DNA from: Stomoxys calcitrans
Taxonomy: Eukaryota > Arthropoda > Insecta > Diptera > Muscidae
Length of the DNA: 64,000 nucleotides
Direction of reading: 5' to 3'
NCBI RefSeq assembly: GCF_963082655.1
Contig: NC_081552.1
Location: 58,508,561 to 58,572,560, forward strand
In this document: one piece after another, positions 1-10,057 of the stretch
How the letters are laid out: every line of letters begins with the position of its first letter
How positions within the stretch are numbered: position 1 is the first letter of the stretch
The notes under the pieces: model-generated
Databases searched by the model: none
The model's input: only the letters and a program-made list of their open reading frames with translations
What the model was told of the DNA's origin: nothing
Made by a program: the position numbers and the translations under genes

Positions 1-96
1 AAATGTTAAATATAATATTTTAAAAAACGATTTAAATCTAAAAAACTAAAGAAGTTCCCAAGTGATAAAAATGAATATAGTCAAGTAATAGAAGAA

Positions 97-1143
97 ATGA
101 ATATTTTGTCAGAAACAACTTTTAAAATACTTTCATATAATATTAATGGTTTAAAAAATAAATGTTTGTACCCTGAGTTTTTCGAATACATTGGAGGCTT
201 TGATATGTTTGCATTAATTGAGACGCACGTTATGGAAACCCAAACAGAAAACTGGTCGAAATATTTTAAGGACTTCAATTTAATGTGGCAGAAAGCAGAA
301 AGATCAAGTATACATGGGCGTGCAAGTGGTGGAATGGTATGCGGTGTTAGAAAAGATCTTCAAACAAAAGGAGTTGATTATAGTTTCGTGAAAGAAAACC
401 ATTTAAATATGATTAAAATAAGCACACTGGAATCATGTTTTACGTTCGTTCCTGTTTATATACGTGGAGAGAATTGGGCCTGTGATTTTGAGGCGATGAG
501 AGAAATATTTGAAAAAATAGATGACGGACATATAATATTAGCAGGGGATGTTAATGTACGAATTGGTAACCTCCAACAAAATCTTGAAAGCGGTCTGGAA
601 ACTGAGTTCACAGCGGGAATGGAAACCAGGCGCTCAAAAGACTCAATTGTAAATGCAAAAGGAAAACAATATATGGAATTCTGTGAGGATAATGGACTGT
701 TAATTCTAAATGGCAGAACCGAAGGAGACGAAGAGGGGCATTACACGTATGTGAGCAAAAATGGCAGTTCGGTTAACGATTTAGCAGCAATATCATATTA
801 TGGACTGAAAATGATTAAAAAATTCGAAGTTGAAGAAAAAGTTTGGTCTGATCATTTTCCACTAAAAATAGAAATTAAATTAAATAAAATCGATATCAAT
901 GCAAAGCCATTAAATTTACCGCCAAAACTTATTTGGAAAAAGGCAACAACTGAGCGATACCAGAACAGCTTGAATCAAAACCTTCTTTTAGCTATAAATG
1001 GGAATGGTATAGACAATCTATCAGATTTGTCCAATTTAATTCAGAAGTCGGTCGTAATAACAAATAAACAAAATACATGCAACAAATACAAAGCAGACTG
1101 GTACAACAGTCGATGTGAGAGGGCAAGAAAAAAAATCATTTGA
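97..1143 (+). CDS. Endonuclease part of LINE ORF2 (APE-like)
   Basis: This 348-residue frame encodes an endonuclease/exonuclease/phosphatase-fold domain that would nick target DNA to prime reverse transcription. Visible motifs are SYNINGLKN (N15), ALIETH (E42), AGDVN (D151, N153) and WSDHFP (D252, H253), which together form the catalytic set of APE-type LINE endonucleases. After about residue 270 the sequence is the linker towards the reverse transcriptase. The frame ends at TGA 1141-1143, just after an eight-A run (1128-1135), and the next frame continues the same polypeptide in the +1 frame. The break is therefore probably a one-base slip in the A run rather than a real gene end. The ATG at 97 is the first in frame; the true start could be upstream of the window. 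Confidence 0.88.
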   Translation: MNILSETTFKILSYNINGLKNKCLYPEFFEYIGGFDMFALIETHVMETQTENWSKYFKDFNLMWQKAERSSIHGRASGGMVCGVRKDLQTKGVDYSFVKENHLNMIKISTLESCFTFVPVYIRGENWACDFEAMREIFEKIDDGHIILAGDVNVRIGNLQQNLESGLETEFTAGMETRRSKDSIVNAKGKQYMEFCEDNGLLILNGRTEGDEEGHYTYVSKNGSSVNDLAAISYYGLKMIKKFEVEEKVWSDHFPLKIEIKLNKIDINAKPLNLPPKLIWKKATTERYQNSLNQNLLLAINGNGIDNLSDLSNLIQKSVVITNKQNTCNKYKADWYNSRCERARKKII

Positions 1144-3357
1144 ATGCCTCAATAAGTTCAGGAGAAGTAGCACTCTACAAGACAAAGAAACTTATCTGAA
1201 TGCGGTTAAGACGTACAAGAAAACATGTAAAGAAAGGAAATTGGAGTATGCCAGAGAGTTAGAAGCTAAAATCTGCAACACCACAGATGTAAAACAATGG
1301 TGGATACTTGCAAAACAGATAAGAGGACAAAAACATAAAATCGGTAGCAGTATTTCTGCTGAGGATTTTAAGATATATTTCAATATGCTATTAAATAAAC
1401 CACAGTTTGCAAATAACATTGAATATGCCGTACTGAAAAGAACAAATATTGAACTGGATAGAGAAATAGATGTACGTGAAATTCAAGATGTTTTAAACGA
1501 AACGAAAGAAAATAAGGCGCCAGGAATGGACAGGGTGCCGTATGAGTTTTTGAAATATTCATCACATCAATTTCTTACAGAGCTAGCACGTCAATATAAT
1601 CGAATTTATGAATCAGGACAGCTAGATAACATCATGCAAGAGTCGGTAATATTTCCTATATACAAAAAGGGCGATATAAACACCCCAAGTAATTATAGAG
1701 GCATCTCTTTTATGAATACAATGGCCAAGATTTTTATGGGAATTGTAAATAATAGACTAAAGAAATGGATTAGTGATTATAATATATTAAAAGAATTTCA
1801 AGCAGGCTTTAGACCAGGATACTCAACCGTAGACAATGTTTACAACCTGGCATCAATCGTCCACTGCAAGTTATCTGAAAGAAAGAAAGTGTACGCATTT
1901 TTCGTCGATTTTTCAGCCGCATTTGATATGGTACCCAGGCAACTTTTAATCTATAAATTGCATGAAATCGGAATCTCAACAAAGATGGTTTATTTAATAC
2001 AAAACATATACCAAAACACTAAATCGGTAGTTTGGACTGGAGATAATGTATCGCAACATTTTAATACTTATACAGGAGTTAGACAAGGGTGTTTGCTGTC
2101 GCCTTTACTGTTCACTCTGTATTTAAATGATATACACGACTGGTTGGAAGGAGGGTTAGTGCTAGACGAAATAAATATTCGGGTACTACTGTACGCTGAT
2201 GACATCGTCATACTAGCTGATGATATTGAAGTATTTCGAAAAATGATATGGAATTTAGAAAACTATTGTAGTAGATGGAATATGGTGGTAAATTTGCAAA
2301 AATCCAAGATAATGGTGTTTCGAAATGGAGGACGGTTATCTTCAAGGGAGAGATGGAAATACCTCAATGAAGAAATTGAAGTGGTGAACGAATACTGCTA
2401 CCTTGGAGTCCTGCTAACTCCAAAAATGAGTTTTACTAAGCATGCAGAACAAAGAAACAAACGAGCGAAGATTTGTATAAACGCAGCTTGGGAAAATCTG
2501 ATCAATAACTCAAATGTATCCCTTATATCGAAATGGAAAATTTTCCAGAGTGTGTGCAAAACCACACAGTCATATGCAGCCCAGGTGTGGGGGTACAACT
2601 GGTTTGAAGAAGTAGATGAACTACAAAGGTACTTTTTGAAAAAGGTTTTAAAGCAACCAAAACATATACCAAATTATATATTATCTTTAGAGACCGATGT
2701 ACCTGACAACCACTTTTACACATTGAAACTACATATGGATTATATATATAAAACTTTATTCCTTTACGATAATAACAGACTCCCGCATAAGCTTTCTATA
2801 AAAATATGGAACAAACAAATTTTCTGGGCCTTGGCACTGAAATCTTGGTCCGAAAGCACTAACGTTCCAATTGAAAATCTATTCAGAACAGCGCAAGATT
2901 GGTCTACAACCACAACTATACTTGTAAATAATCTCAAAAGGAAAAGCTATACAGAGAAAATAGATAGAGCAAGAGCAAGTGAAAGCAGATTTTATCGTTT
3001 TTTGAATCCAGAAATCGGGATTGAATACATGCAAGATGTTTGGAAACTGGACAAAATTGCTATTATAATGAAAACAAGGGCAGATGTACTTCCACTGAAT
3101 GGAAACGTTTTTAGAAACGCAGCGAGACACCAATGTACATTGTGTAACTTGAGAGAAGTCGAAAACTTGCAACATTTCATAGCCAGATGTCCAGTATTAC
3201 AAGAATTTAGGGTACGGCATTTTGGAACTGCCTATCTAGATGATGTACAGCTAATACAAATTTTAAATGGAACTTTTTATTGTGGGTGGGATGGATTATA
3301 TAATTATGTTAGCAATGCTTTGAGATATCGGAACTACATAAATCGAGAACAATTTTG

Positions 3358-3358
<1 letters not shown>
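1115..3358 (+). CDS. Reverse transcriptase part of LINE ORF2
   Basis: This 747-residue frame holds a complete non-LTR reverse transcriptase. Motifs in order: NKAPGMDRVPYEFLK, IFPIYKKGD, NYRGISFMNT, FQAGFRPGYSTVDNV, FVDFSAAFD (first catalytic Asp), GVRQGCLLSPLLF and LLYADDIVIL (YADD at residues 360-363). A thumb region follows. Near the C terminus a C-x2-C-x9-H-x4-C knuckle (C674, C677, H687, C692) resembles the zf-RVT type and probably binds nucleic acid. The start at 1115 overlaps the endonuclease frame by 29 bases and is unlikely to be a natural initiation site: the protein most likely continues from the upstream frame. No internal stops are present over 2.2 kb, so the copy is recent. Confidence 0.92.
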
Positions 3359-3396
<38 letters not shown>

Positions 3397-3682
3397 ATAT
3401 GTAAATTTTTTCCTTAACTTTACACTTTATAAAATTTTACGTTAACTTTATGGCTTATAAAATGTATATATCTAAACGTAATGTTACGCAAACATACTAA
3501 ATTTAGCTATTTAACAGCACAAATTAAAACAAATATGGTATTGACAGACAACTATTTAAAGTTATTGTCATTAACTAATTACATTTACATTTTGTTATCT
3601 TAATCAAACAGTATATAGAAATTTGAATTGTAATGTTTAAAGAAAACAAAATAAAATCTAAAAAAATAAAAAAAAAAAAAAA

Positions 3683-4238
3683 TCTAGACCGAATTCTTGA
3701 TTTATGGTTTTGAGGCCATAAAAGGCGCATTTATTGTCCGATGTTGCCGAAATATGGAACAGTGAGTTTGGTTAGGCACTTCGACGTCCTTCTTAAATTT
3801 TGCCCAGATCGGTACAGATTTGAATATAGCTCCCATATAGACCGATCTCTGGATTTAAGGTTTAAGGCCCATAAAAGAGGCATTTATTGTCCGATTTCGC
3901 CGCAATTTGGGACAGTGCTTTGTGTTAGGCTCTTCGACATCTTTATGCAACTTGGCCCAAATCGGTCCAGATTTGGATATAGCTGCCATGTAGACCGATA
4001 TCTCGATTTAAAGTCTTGGTCACATAAAAGTCGCATTTATAATCCGATTTCACTGAAATTTGACACAGTGACTTATGTTCGGCTTTTCGACATCCGTGTC
4101 GAATATAGTTCATATCGGTATGAGGTATATGAGTATAAGGTATGAAATTTTCACCGAATTTTGATGAAAGGTGTTTTACATGTATACCCGAAGTGGTGGG
4201 TATCCAAAGTTCGGCCCGGCCGAACTTACTTATGCATG
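3683..4238 (-). mobile_element. Family B element, 5' part (truncated)
   Basis: Read on the minus strand it starts at the palindrome TTCGGCCGGGCCGAA (forward copy near 4210-4226), continues with GGATACCCACCAC, then runs into two to three B-type ~153-bp units (each with GATCGGTCTATATGG and AAATCGGATAATAAATG). The outer AACAAGTAAAAAGGCG end and the 3' module are missing. It abuts the mariner remnant on one side and the LINE tail on the other. Confidence 0.75.
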
Positions 4239-4452
4239 CGTTTGAACCAATTGTCGAAGCACTTTTGCCACTCAGATTGAGGTATCCCAAAACATGCATT
4301 CCGAACGCATCAACCGCTTCTTCAGATGTCGAAAAACGTTGACCTCTCATTTTTTTTTTACGTACGGGAATAAAAAGAATTCATTCGGTGCCAAGTCATG
4401 ACTATACGGCGGATGACTCATCAAATCGATGTCTTGAGTGCTCAACAAGTAA
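4230..4452 (-). pseudogene. Mariner transposase, C-terminal part
   Basis: The minus strand encodes motifs of the mariner transposase C-terminal region: SHPPYSHDLAPNEFF around the third catalytic Asp, then FPYVKKKMRGQRFST and SEEAVDAFGMHVL. These match the mariner/Tc1 DDD family, which cuts and pastes at TA sites. The reading frame is damaged near the end, where the usual QSEW region is shifted. Its N-terminal half lies at 5230-5690, separated by an inserted B-like element, so this is one inactive gene in two pieces. Confidence 0.85.
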
Positions 4453-5229
4453 AAACGTGTTAAGTTCAGCCGTTCCGAACTTTGGATACCCACCAAGGAT
4501 ATAATATTCATCCTATTTTATTATAACTCTACTACTTTATCAATAGTTATATCTAAATAGATGTTGGTCTCGATCATATTTTATTCAGATCCCGATAATT
4601 CATATGCAAGTAACAGAAATCAGGCAAGAAATCTGCTTTTTATGGAACTAAGACTCAAAATTAGAAATTCGGCCTTAATGACAGCTATATCTGAATAGTC
4701 TGATCTGTTTCATACTTGGATCGGATGTCGGGAAGGTCAAAATAGCTCACTATTTAAAATTTCAACGAAATCAGGCAATAAATGCAGCTTTTACGTGCTT
4801 CATTCTCTTTATCGGGAGATCAGTGTTTATGGTAGCTATATTTAAATATAGTCCGATCAGATCCATATTTGCGTCGGATGTTGGGATGCCTAAAGCTACT
4901 CACTGTTTTAAATTTCAGCGAAATCGGGTGATAAATTAAGCTTTTATGGGATTCAGACCCTTTATCGACAGATCGGTCTAAATATATGATTCGTTCAAGA
5001 ACTTAACCAGCGTGCAACAAAAATACGTATCTGTGACAAATTTCAGCTCAATATCTCAAATTTTGAAGACTGTAGAGTGATTACAACAGACGGACGGACA
5101 TACTGACATCGTTAAATCGTCTTAGAATTTTACGACGATCCGAAATATATATATTTCGTAGGGTCGGAAATTAATATTTCGTTGTGTTGCAAACGGAATG
5201 GCAAAATGAATATACCACCTATCCTATGT
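4453..5229 (+). mobile_element. B-like Helentron/DINE element inside mariner
   Basis: It starts CAACAAGTAAAAACGTG, then has a degenerate palindrome (TTCAGCCGTTCCGAA), GGATACCCACCA, degenerate ~153-bp units, a short GACGGACGGAC tract near 5090 and the 3' module (ACGACGATCCGAAATATATA). It ends GTTGGTGGGTATTA. Both ends are visible and mariner sequence resumes on each side, so it is a complete though old insertion. Confidence 0.82.
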
Positions 5230-5690
5230 TGGTGGGTATTAAATGCTGTTGTTTCGTGTTATAGCAGCATTTCTTTCGACCAATGACACGAGCTTTTTTT
5301 TTGTGCAATTGACAAATTGTGTGGATCCAACGCGAATAAATTTTTTGACGGTCAAATGTTCATGCAATATTGAATGTATGTTGATCCCACTTGTGCCTTA
5401 GGCTGTCTCAATCTCACGATAGGTCCCATGACGATCTTGCAACATTAGTTGGCGCACAGATCAATAATTTTTGGAGCAACAACTGATTTTCGTCTTGGAG
5501 TGAACTACGACCTCGGTTGCATATCATCGATATACACTGCTCCTGGATGGAGCTTCATCACCAAAAATTTAATTAAGTTCAACGATACACTGTTGTTAGG
5601 TTAATCCACGTCGAAAGTTGTAAAAAATGATCGCACGAAAATGTTTACCATTTAATTTCATTTTTTGGGCTGTAAACAACACAAATAGCG
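5230..5690 (-). pseudogene. Mariner transposase, N-terminal part
   Basis: Minus-strand translation begins near 5665 with KLNGKHFRAIIFYNFRRGLT, then QQCIDELNLI and GDEAPSRSSVYRWY, the helix-turn-helix DNA-binding half of mariner transposases. Further on are LMLQDRHGTYREIE and SIHSILHEHLTVKK. In-frame stops and shifts make it non-functional. Beyond 5690, up to about 5815, AT-rich sequence with GGTTGTCCTATCCCG probably holds the 5' untranslated region and terminal inverted repeat. The other half is at 4230-4452. Confidence 0.85.
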
Positions 5691-5815
5691 CTCGTATGCC
5701 AAAACATTCTGAGTACGAATAACCTAAAAAATTTCAAGCTTTACGATAGAGATGTCAGTTTACAAATTGCAACATAAGGGTTGTCCTATCCCGAAATATA
5801 AAAGGCAACCCTCGT

Positions 5816-6257
5816 TGCCGCCATATATACCGATCTGTCGATTAAGGGTCTCAAGCCCATAAAAACCGCAATTATTATCCAAATTCGCTGAATTTTAAAT
5901 AGTGAGTTGATTTAAGTCTCCCATTATCCGACATGGTCTTTATTCATATAGAACGATCTGCCGATTGAGATTCTTAAAATCATAAAAGCTGCATTTATAA
6001 CCAGATTTCGCTAGAATTTGACTCAGCTTCGCGTCATCCGACCAGCATATGGTCCAGATCAGACTATATTTAGATATAGCTGCCAATCTTCCACTTAAGG
6101 GTCTCGATCCCATAAAACAACGATTTATAGCCCGATTTCGCTGAAGCTGTGATATGTATAATAGTTCTCGACACCTGATTCAAATATGATCCAGACCAGC
6201 CCCCTTTGAAAATTAATATGGATATGGTAATGGAGTTGTTATAAAAGAGCATGGTTA
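5816..6257 (-). repeat. Degenerate family B tandem units
   Basis: Two to three decayed units contain ACCGATCTGTCGATTAAGG and CCCATAAAA-CGCA spaced about 140-150 bp apart, as in better-preserved B copies. No termini are visible. Confidence 0.6.
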
Positions 6258-6760
6258 TTATACCGACCACCATGAGATGGGGGTATACTAATCTAGCCAT
6301 TCCGTTTGTACACCTCGAAATAGTCGCCTAAGGCCCCACAAAGCATAAATATTCTTCATCGTCTCGTCATTCTGAATCGACCTAGCCACGTCCGTCCGTC
6401 GACCTAACCATCTCGATAGCGGTCGAACGCGTAAAGCTAGCCACATGAAAATTTGCAAGGATACTTAGTATCGATGTAGGTCTTCCTTAGATCCCATAAA
6501 GTTTATATATTATTGATCATCTCGACATTCGGAATCGATCTAACCTTGTCCGTCCGTCTGTCGAAATCACGATAGCGGTGGAACCCGTAAAACCAGCCAC
6601 TTGAAATTTTGCACAGCTACTTAATATTGATGTAGGTCGTAGGCGATTGCAAATGGGTCATATCGGTTCAGATTTAGATATAAACCGATTTGACTAATCG
6701 AGCTCCCGATTTGACTAATTGAGCCCCTGAAAGCCGCAATTTTTATTTGCCATGTAAGAT
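6258..6760 (-). mobile_element. Helentron/DINE-like 3' end with doubled terminal module
   Basis: Read on the minus strand, this is the 3' end of a DINE-like element: it ends with the arm ATGGTGG...GGTATA (forward near 6260-6285), and the conserved module (forward CCCCACAAAGCATAAATATTC) precedes a GTCCGTCCGTC tract. The module and GTCCGTCC tract occur twice (about 6330-6410 and 6490-6560), which suggests an internal duplication or an older copy beneath a younger one. Confidence 0.62.
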
Positions 6761-7616
6761 AATGAATGACTCATTATCCTTAGACTTACTAGCTGCTAAA
6801 ACATAACGAGTTATCAACAGGAATACCATCTGTGTTACCGGTGGAACAAATGTCATTACGTACAACATTCGATGAATCTCAGGAATAGGCTCTTATTTGT
6901 AATAAATTTTCTAATGTACAATTAAAATCTCTCCCATGTGTTAGAATATTGTGTCTATAAAAAGAATATGTCAAACACAAAGGCATGACCATCTTTGATG
7001 AAATAGAATTAAAGATTGCTTTTATGTTATTAGCTAATATTGAAAGGAGACAATAGTTTATTATTCAAATAATAGTAATGTGGATGAATGCGTAGAGCGT
7101 CTGCTTTGAAGGTGAAGTTTTAATTTCTTTTATAATATGAATTATTCATATAAAATTTGTATTCTTCAATATAACTGAGCATTGAGAACGTGGTGGTGGG
7201 GAAAGGCGCGAACATATTTAAGTCTAAGTATTTATTTTTTAGCAAGGTAATATGTCACTATTTTTTGACAACTTGTATGCTTAGGCATAAGTACTTATTT
7301 TTGAACTATTAGTATGCTTCTGCGGAAGGACTTTCCCCCTAGGATATCACCATGTAAAATTAATTAGAAACGATGACTAAATGTAAGTAGTTATACGTTT
7401 TTGAATGAGCTTACCTTTCTGGTTATTTGGTAATGAGAGTTTTTGCTGGGTACGAAAGGATAAAAAATACCAAGACAAATCTTAAAAAAATTCAAAAGTC
7501 GTCAACTTTATTCATCCAAAAATATACAAAAAAAAATGTTTTTTTTCAAAATTCTTAGGAGTGAGATTTTGGAATCCATTTTAGTGTCCTGTTGCATTTG
7601 ATGGTTTCTATATTAA
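6761..7616. other. Unassigned AT-rich stretch
   Basis: I see no convincing frame, tandem repeat or terminal structure here. It may be decayed retroelement sequence but nothing supports a family. Confidence 0.4.
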
Positions 7617-9229
7617 ACGAGTAAAAGCGTGCTAAGTTCGGCCGGGCCGAATCTTATATACCCTCCACCATGGATCGCATTTGTCGAGTTCTCTTCCCGG
7701 CATCTCTTCTTAGGCAAAACAGGATATAAGAAAAGATTTGCTCTGCTATTAGAGCGATATCAAGATATGGTCCTGTTTGGACCACAATTAAATTATATGT
7801 TGGAGACCTGTGTAAAATGTCAGCCAATTCGAATAAGAATTGCGCTCTTTGTGAGCTCAAAAAGTAAAATAGAGAGATCGATTTATATGGGAGCTGTATC
7901 GGGCTATGGTCCGATTCAGATCATAATAAACACGTATGTTGATGGTCATGAGAGAATCCGTCGTACAAAATTTCAGGCAAATCGGATAATAATTGCGACC
8001 TCTAGAGGCTCAAGAAGTCAAGATCCCAGATCGGTTTATATGGCAGCTATATCAGGTTATGAACCGACTTGTACTTTATTTGCCATAGTTGTTGAAAGTA
8101 ACAATAAAAAACGTCTTGCGAAATTTCAGCCAAATCGGATAGGAATTGCGCCCTCTAGAAGCTCAAGAAGTCAAGTCCCCAGATCTGTTTATATGACAGC
8201 TATATCAGGTTATGAACCGATTTGAACCATATTTGGCACAGTTGTTGGATATCATAACAAAATACTACGTGCCAAAATTCATTCAAATTGGATAAGAATT
8301 GCGCCCTCTAGAGGCTCAAGAAGTCAAGACCCAAGATCGGTTTATATGACAGCTATATAAGGTTATAGATCGATTTGAACCATACTTGGCACAGTTGTTG
8401 GATATCGTAACAAAACACGTCATGCAAAATTTCATTCCAATCGGATAAGAATTGCGCCTTCTAGTGGCTCAAGAAGTCAAAACCCAAAATCGGTTTATAT
8501 GGCAGCTATATCAGGTTATGAACCGATTTGAATCATACTTGGCACAGTTGTTGGATATCATAACAAAACACGTCGTGCGAAATTCCATTCCATTCGGATA
8601 AGAATTGCGCCCCCTAGAGGCTCAAGAAGTCAAGACCCAAGATCGGTTTATATGGCAGCTATATCAGGTTATAAACCGATTTGAACCATACTTGGCACCG
8701 TTGTTGGATGTCATAACAAAACACGTCGTGCAAAATTTCATCCCAATCGGATAAGAATTGCGCACGCTAGAGGCTCAAGAAGTCAAGACCCAAGATCGGT
8801 TTATATGGCAGCTATATCAGGTTATGGACCGATTTAAACTATACTCGGCACAGTTGTTGGATATCATAGCAAAACACGTCGTGCAAAATTTCATTCCAAT
8901 CGGATAAGAATTGCGCACTCTAGAGGCTCAAGAAGTCAAGACCCAAGATCGGTTTATATGGCAGCTATATCAAAACGTGGACCGAAATTGTGCAAAATTT
9001 CAAGCGGCTAGCTTTACTCCTTCGGAAGTTAGCGTGCTTTCGACAGACAGACGGACGGACGGACGGACTGACGGACGGACAGACGGACGGACATGGCTAG
9101 ATCGACATAAAATGTCGCGACGATCAAGAATATATATACTTTATGGGGTCTCAGACGAATATTTCGAGTAGTTACAAACAGAATGACGAAATTAGTATAC
9201 CCCCCATCTTATGGTGGAGGGTATAAAAA
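7617..9229 (+). mobile_element. Family A element A1 (complete Helentron/DINE-1-like)
   Basis: This is the best reference copy of family A. After (A)CGAGTAAAAGCGTGC comes the palindrome TTCGGCCGGGCCGAA (7637-7651), then the subterminal arm TATACCCTCCACCAT (7657-7671). Tandem units follow with the anchor TCGGTTTATATGG or a variant at 7878, 8031, 8184, 8337, 8490, 8643, 8796 and 8949: a strict 153-bp period. A (GGAC)n tract near 9050-9090 leads into the 3' module (GATCGACATAAAATGTCGCG, then CAAGAATATATATACTTTAT). The inverse arm ATGGTGGAGGGTATA is at 9211-9225. There is no coding capacity; the 198-residue open frame at 7629-8225 is translated repeat. Confidence 0.88.
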
Positions 9230-9332
9230 TTAGTTTATGGCGATAAGCCAGCAGGTACTATTGTATATCAATTTCATTAAAAACACCTTTCTTCACTATA
9301 TGGTTATAAAAGTCCAAGAACAAACGCTGTTT

Positions 9333-9645
9333 TTATACCCACCACCGTAGGATAGGGGGTATAATCATTTAGCCATTCCGTTTGCAACATATCAAAATAT
9401 AAATTTCCGAGCCTACAATGAATATCTATTTCGCATCGTAGTAAAATTCTGAGACGTTTGTCCGTCCGTCTGTTGTAATCACTCTAGAGCCATCAAAAAT
9501 TGAAATATTGAGCTGAAATTTGGCACAGATACGTCTTTTTAATGCACGTTGGTTAAGTTCTTGAACGGGTCAAATCGGACAGCTGAAATTTGAAACAGTG
9601 AATTTTTCTGAGCCTCACGATATCCGATCTTAATATGGTTCAGAT
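9333..9645 (-). mobile_element. Family B fragment, 3' end
   Basis: It starts on the forward strand with TTTTTATACCCACCACCGTA, followed by the reverse of the 3' module and a GTCCGTCCGTC tract, then fades into a degenerate unit. Only the 3' third of the element remains. Confidence 0.7.
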
Positions 9646-9902
9646 CGGTTTATAAATAAAAATATTTACATTTCTGACTTAATATTATTTCTATTAATTA
9701 ATTACATAGTCTATATTACAATCAAAAATATTTACATTTCTAACTTAATATTTTTAAATTATTTACATAGTTATAAACGGGAGGTCCAGTATATGATTTC
9801 TTTTCAATCTTGTGATGTCATAAATATCACCTAGTAAACATATAGCAAAGTCATTAGTGTGATTACTTGATCTATAGGTAGTTGTTACTTAGTCTTGTTA
9901 CT
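9646..9902. other. AT-rich stretch with one short direct repeat
   Basis: AATATTTACATTTCT-ACTTAATATT occurs twice (about 9660-9690 and 9726-9756). Nothing else is recognisable. Confidence 0.4.
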
Positions 9903-10057
9903 TAAATTTTATACCCAACACCGAAGGATGGGGGTATATTCATTTTATCATTCCGTTTACAACACATTGAAATATTCATTTCCGACCCTACAAAGTATAT
10001 ATCTCCTTGATTAACCATATCCGTCCGTCTGCCTTTTGAAATCACGCTTTAGTCTTT
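9903..10057 (-). mobile_element. Family B element B2, 3' end (split by A2)
   Basis: Forward TTTATACCCAACACCGAAGG, reverse 3' module and GTCCGTCTG lead to ...CACGCTTTAGTCTTT, where element A2 begins. The same B sequence resumes at 11716 (TAGAGAAATTGAGCTGAAAC). In uninterrupted B copies (for example 12935-12985) these two parts are contiguous. Confidence 0.82.

Larger units (their letters stand above)
1..3682 (+). mobile_element. Non-LTR retrotransposon (LINE 1), near-complete ORF2 region
   Basis: The segment carries an APE-type endonuclease frame followed by a reverse-transcriptase frame with a C-terminal zinc knuckle, the standard order in ORF2 of non-LTR elements. An A37 run (3358-3394) starts at the stop codon. 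About 270 bp of AT-rich sequence follows, with AATAAA near 3649 and a second A-rich tail (3661-3682). ORF1, if the element has one, would lie upstream of the window. The open frames are long and only one slip is evident, so this copy is much younger than most others here. The clade is unresolved: the C-terminal CCHC knuckle argues against RTE. Confidence 0.9.

Noticed and set aside
3741..4145. 134-residue plus-strand frame and its minus-strand counterpart 3943-4350
   Set aside because: Both cover family B tandem units; the minus-strand frame merely runs from the mariner remnant into B repeat sequence.
7629..8225. 198-residue repeat protein with RSRSQDP motifs, and similar frames in many A copies
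   Set aside because: The frame is the 153-bp tandem unit translated; it begins inside the palindrome, exists only where decay has left no stop, and has no relation to known domains.
7621..9229. CRISPR-like array from regularly spaced repeats
   Set aside because: The whole 153-bp unit is repeated without unique spacers, there are no cas genes, and the context is a eukaryotic transposon.
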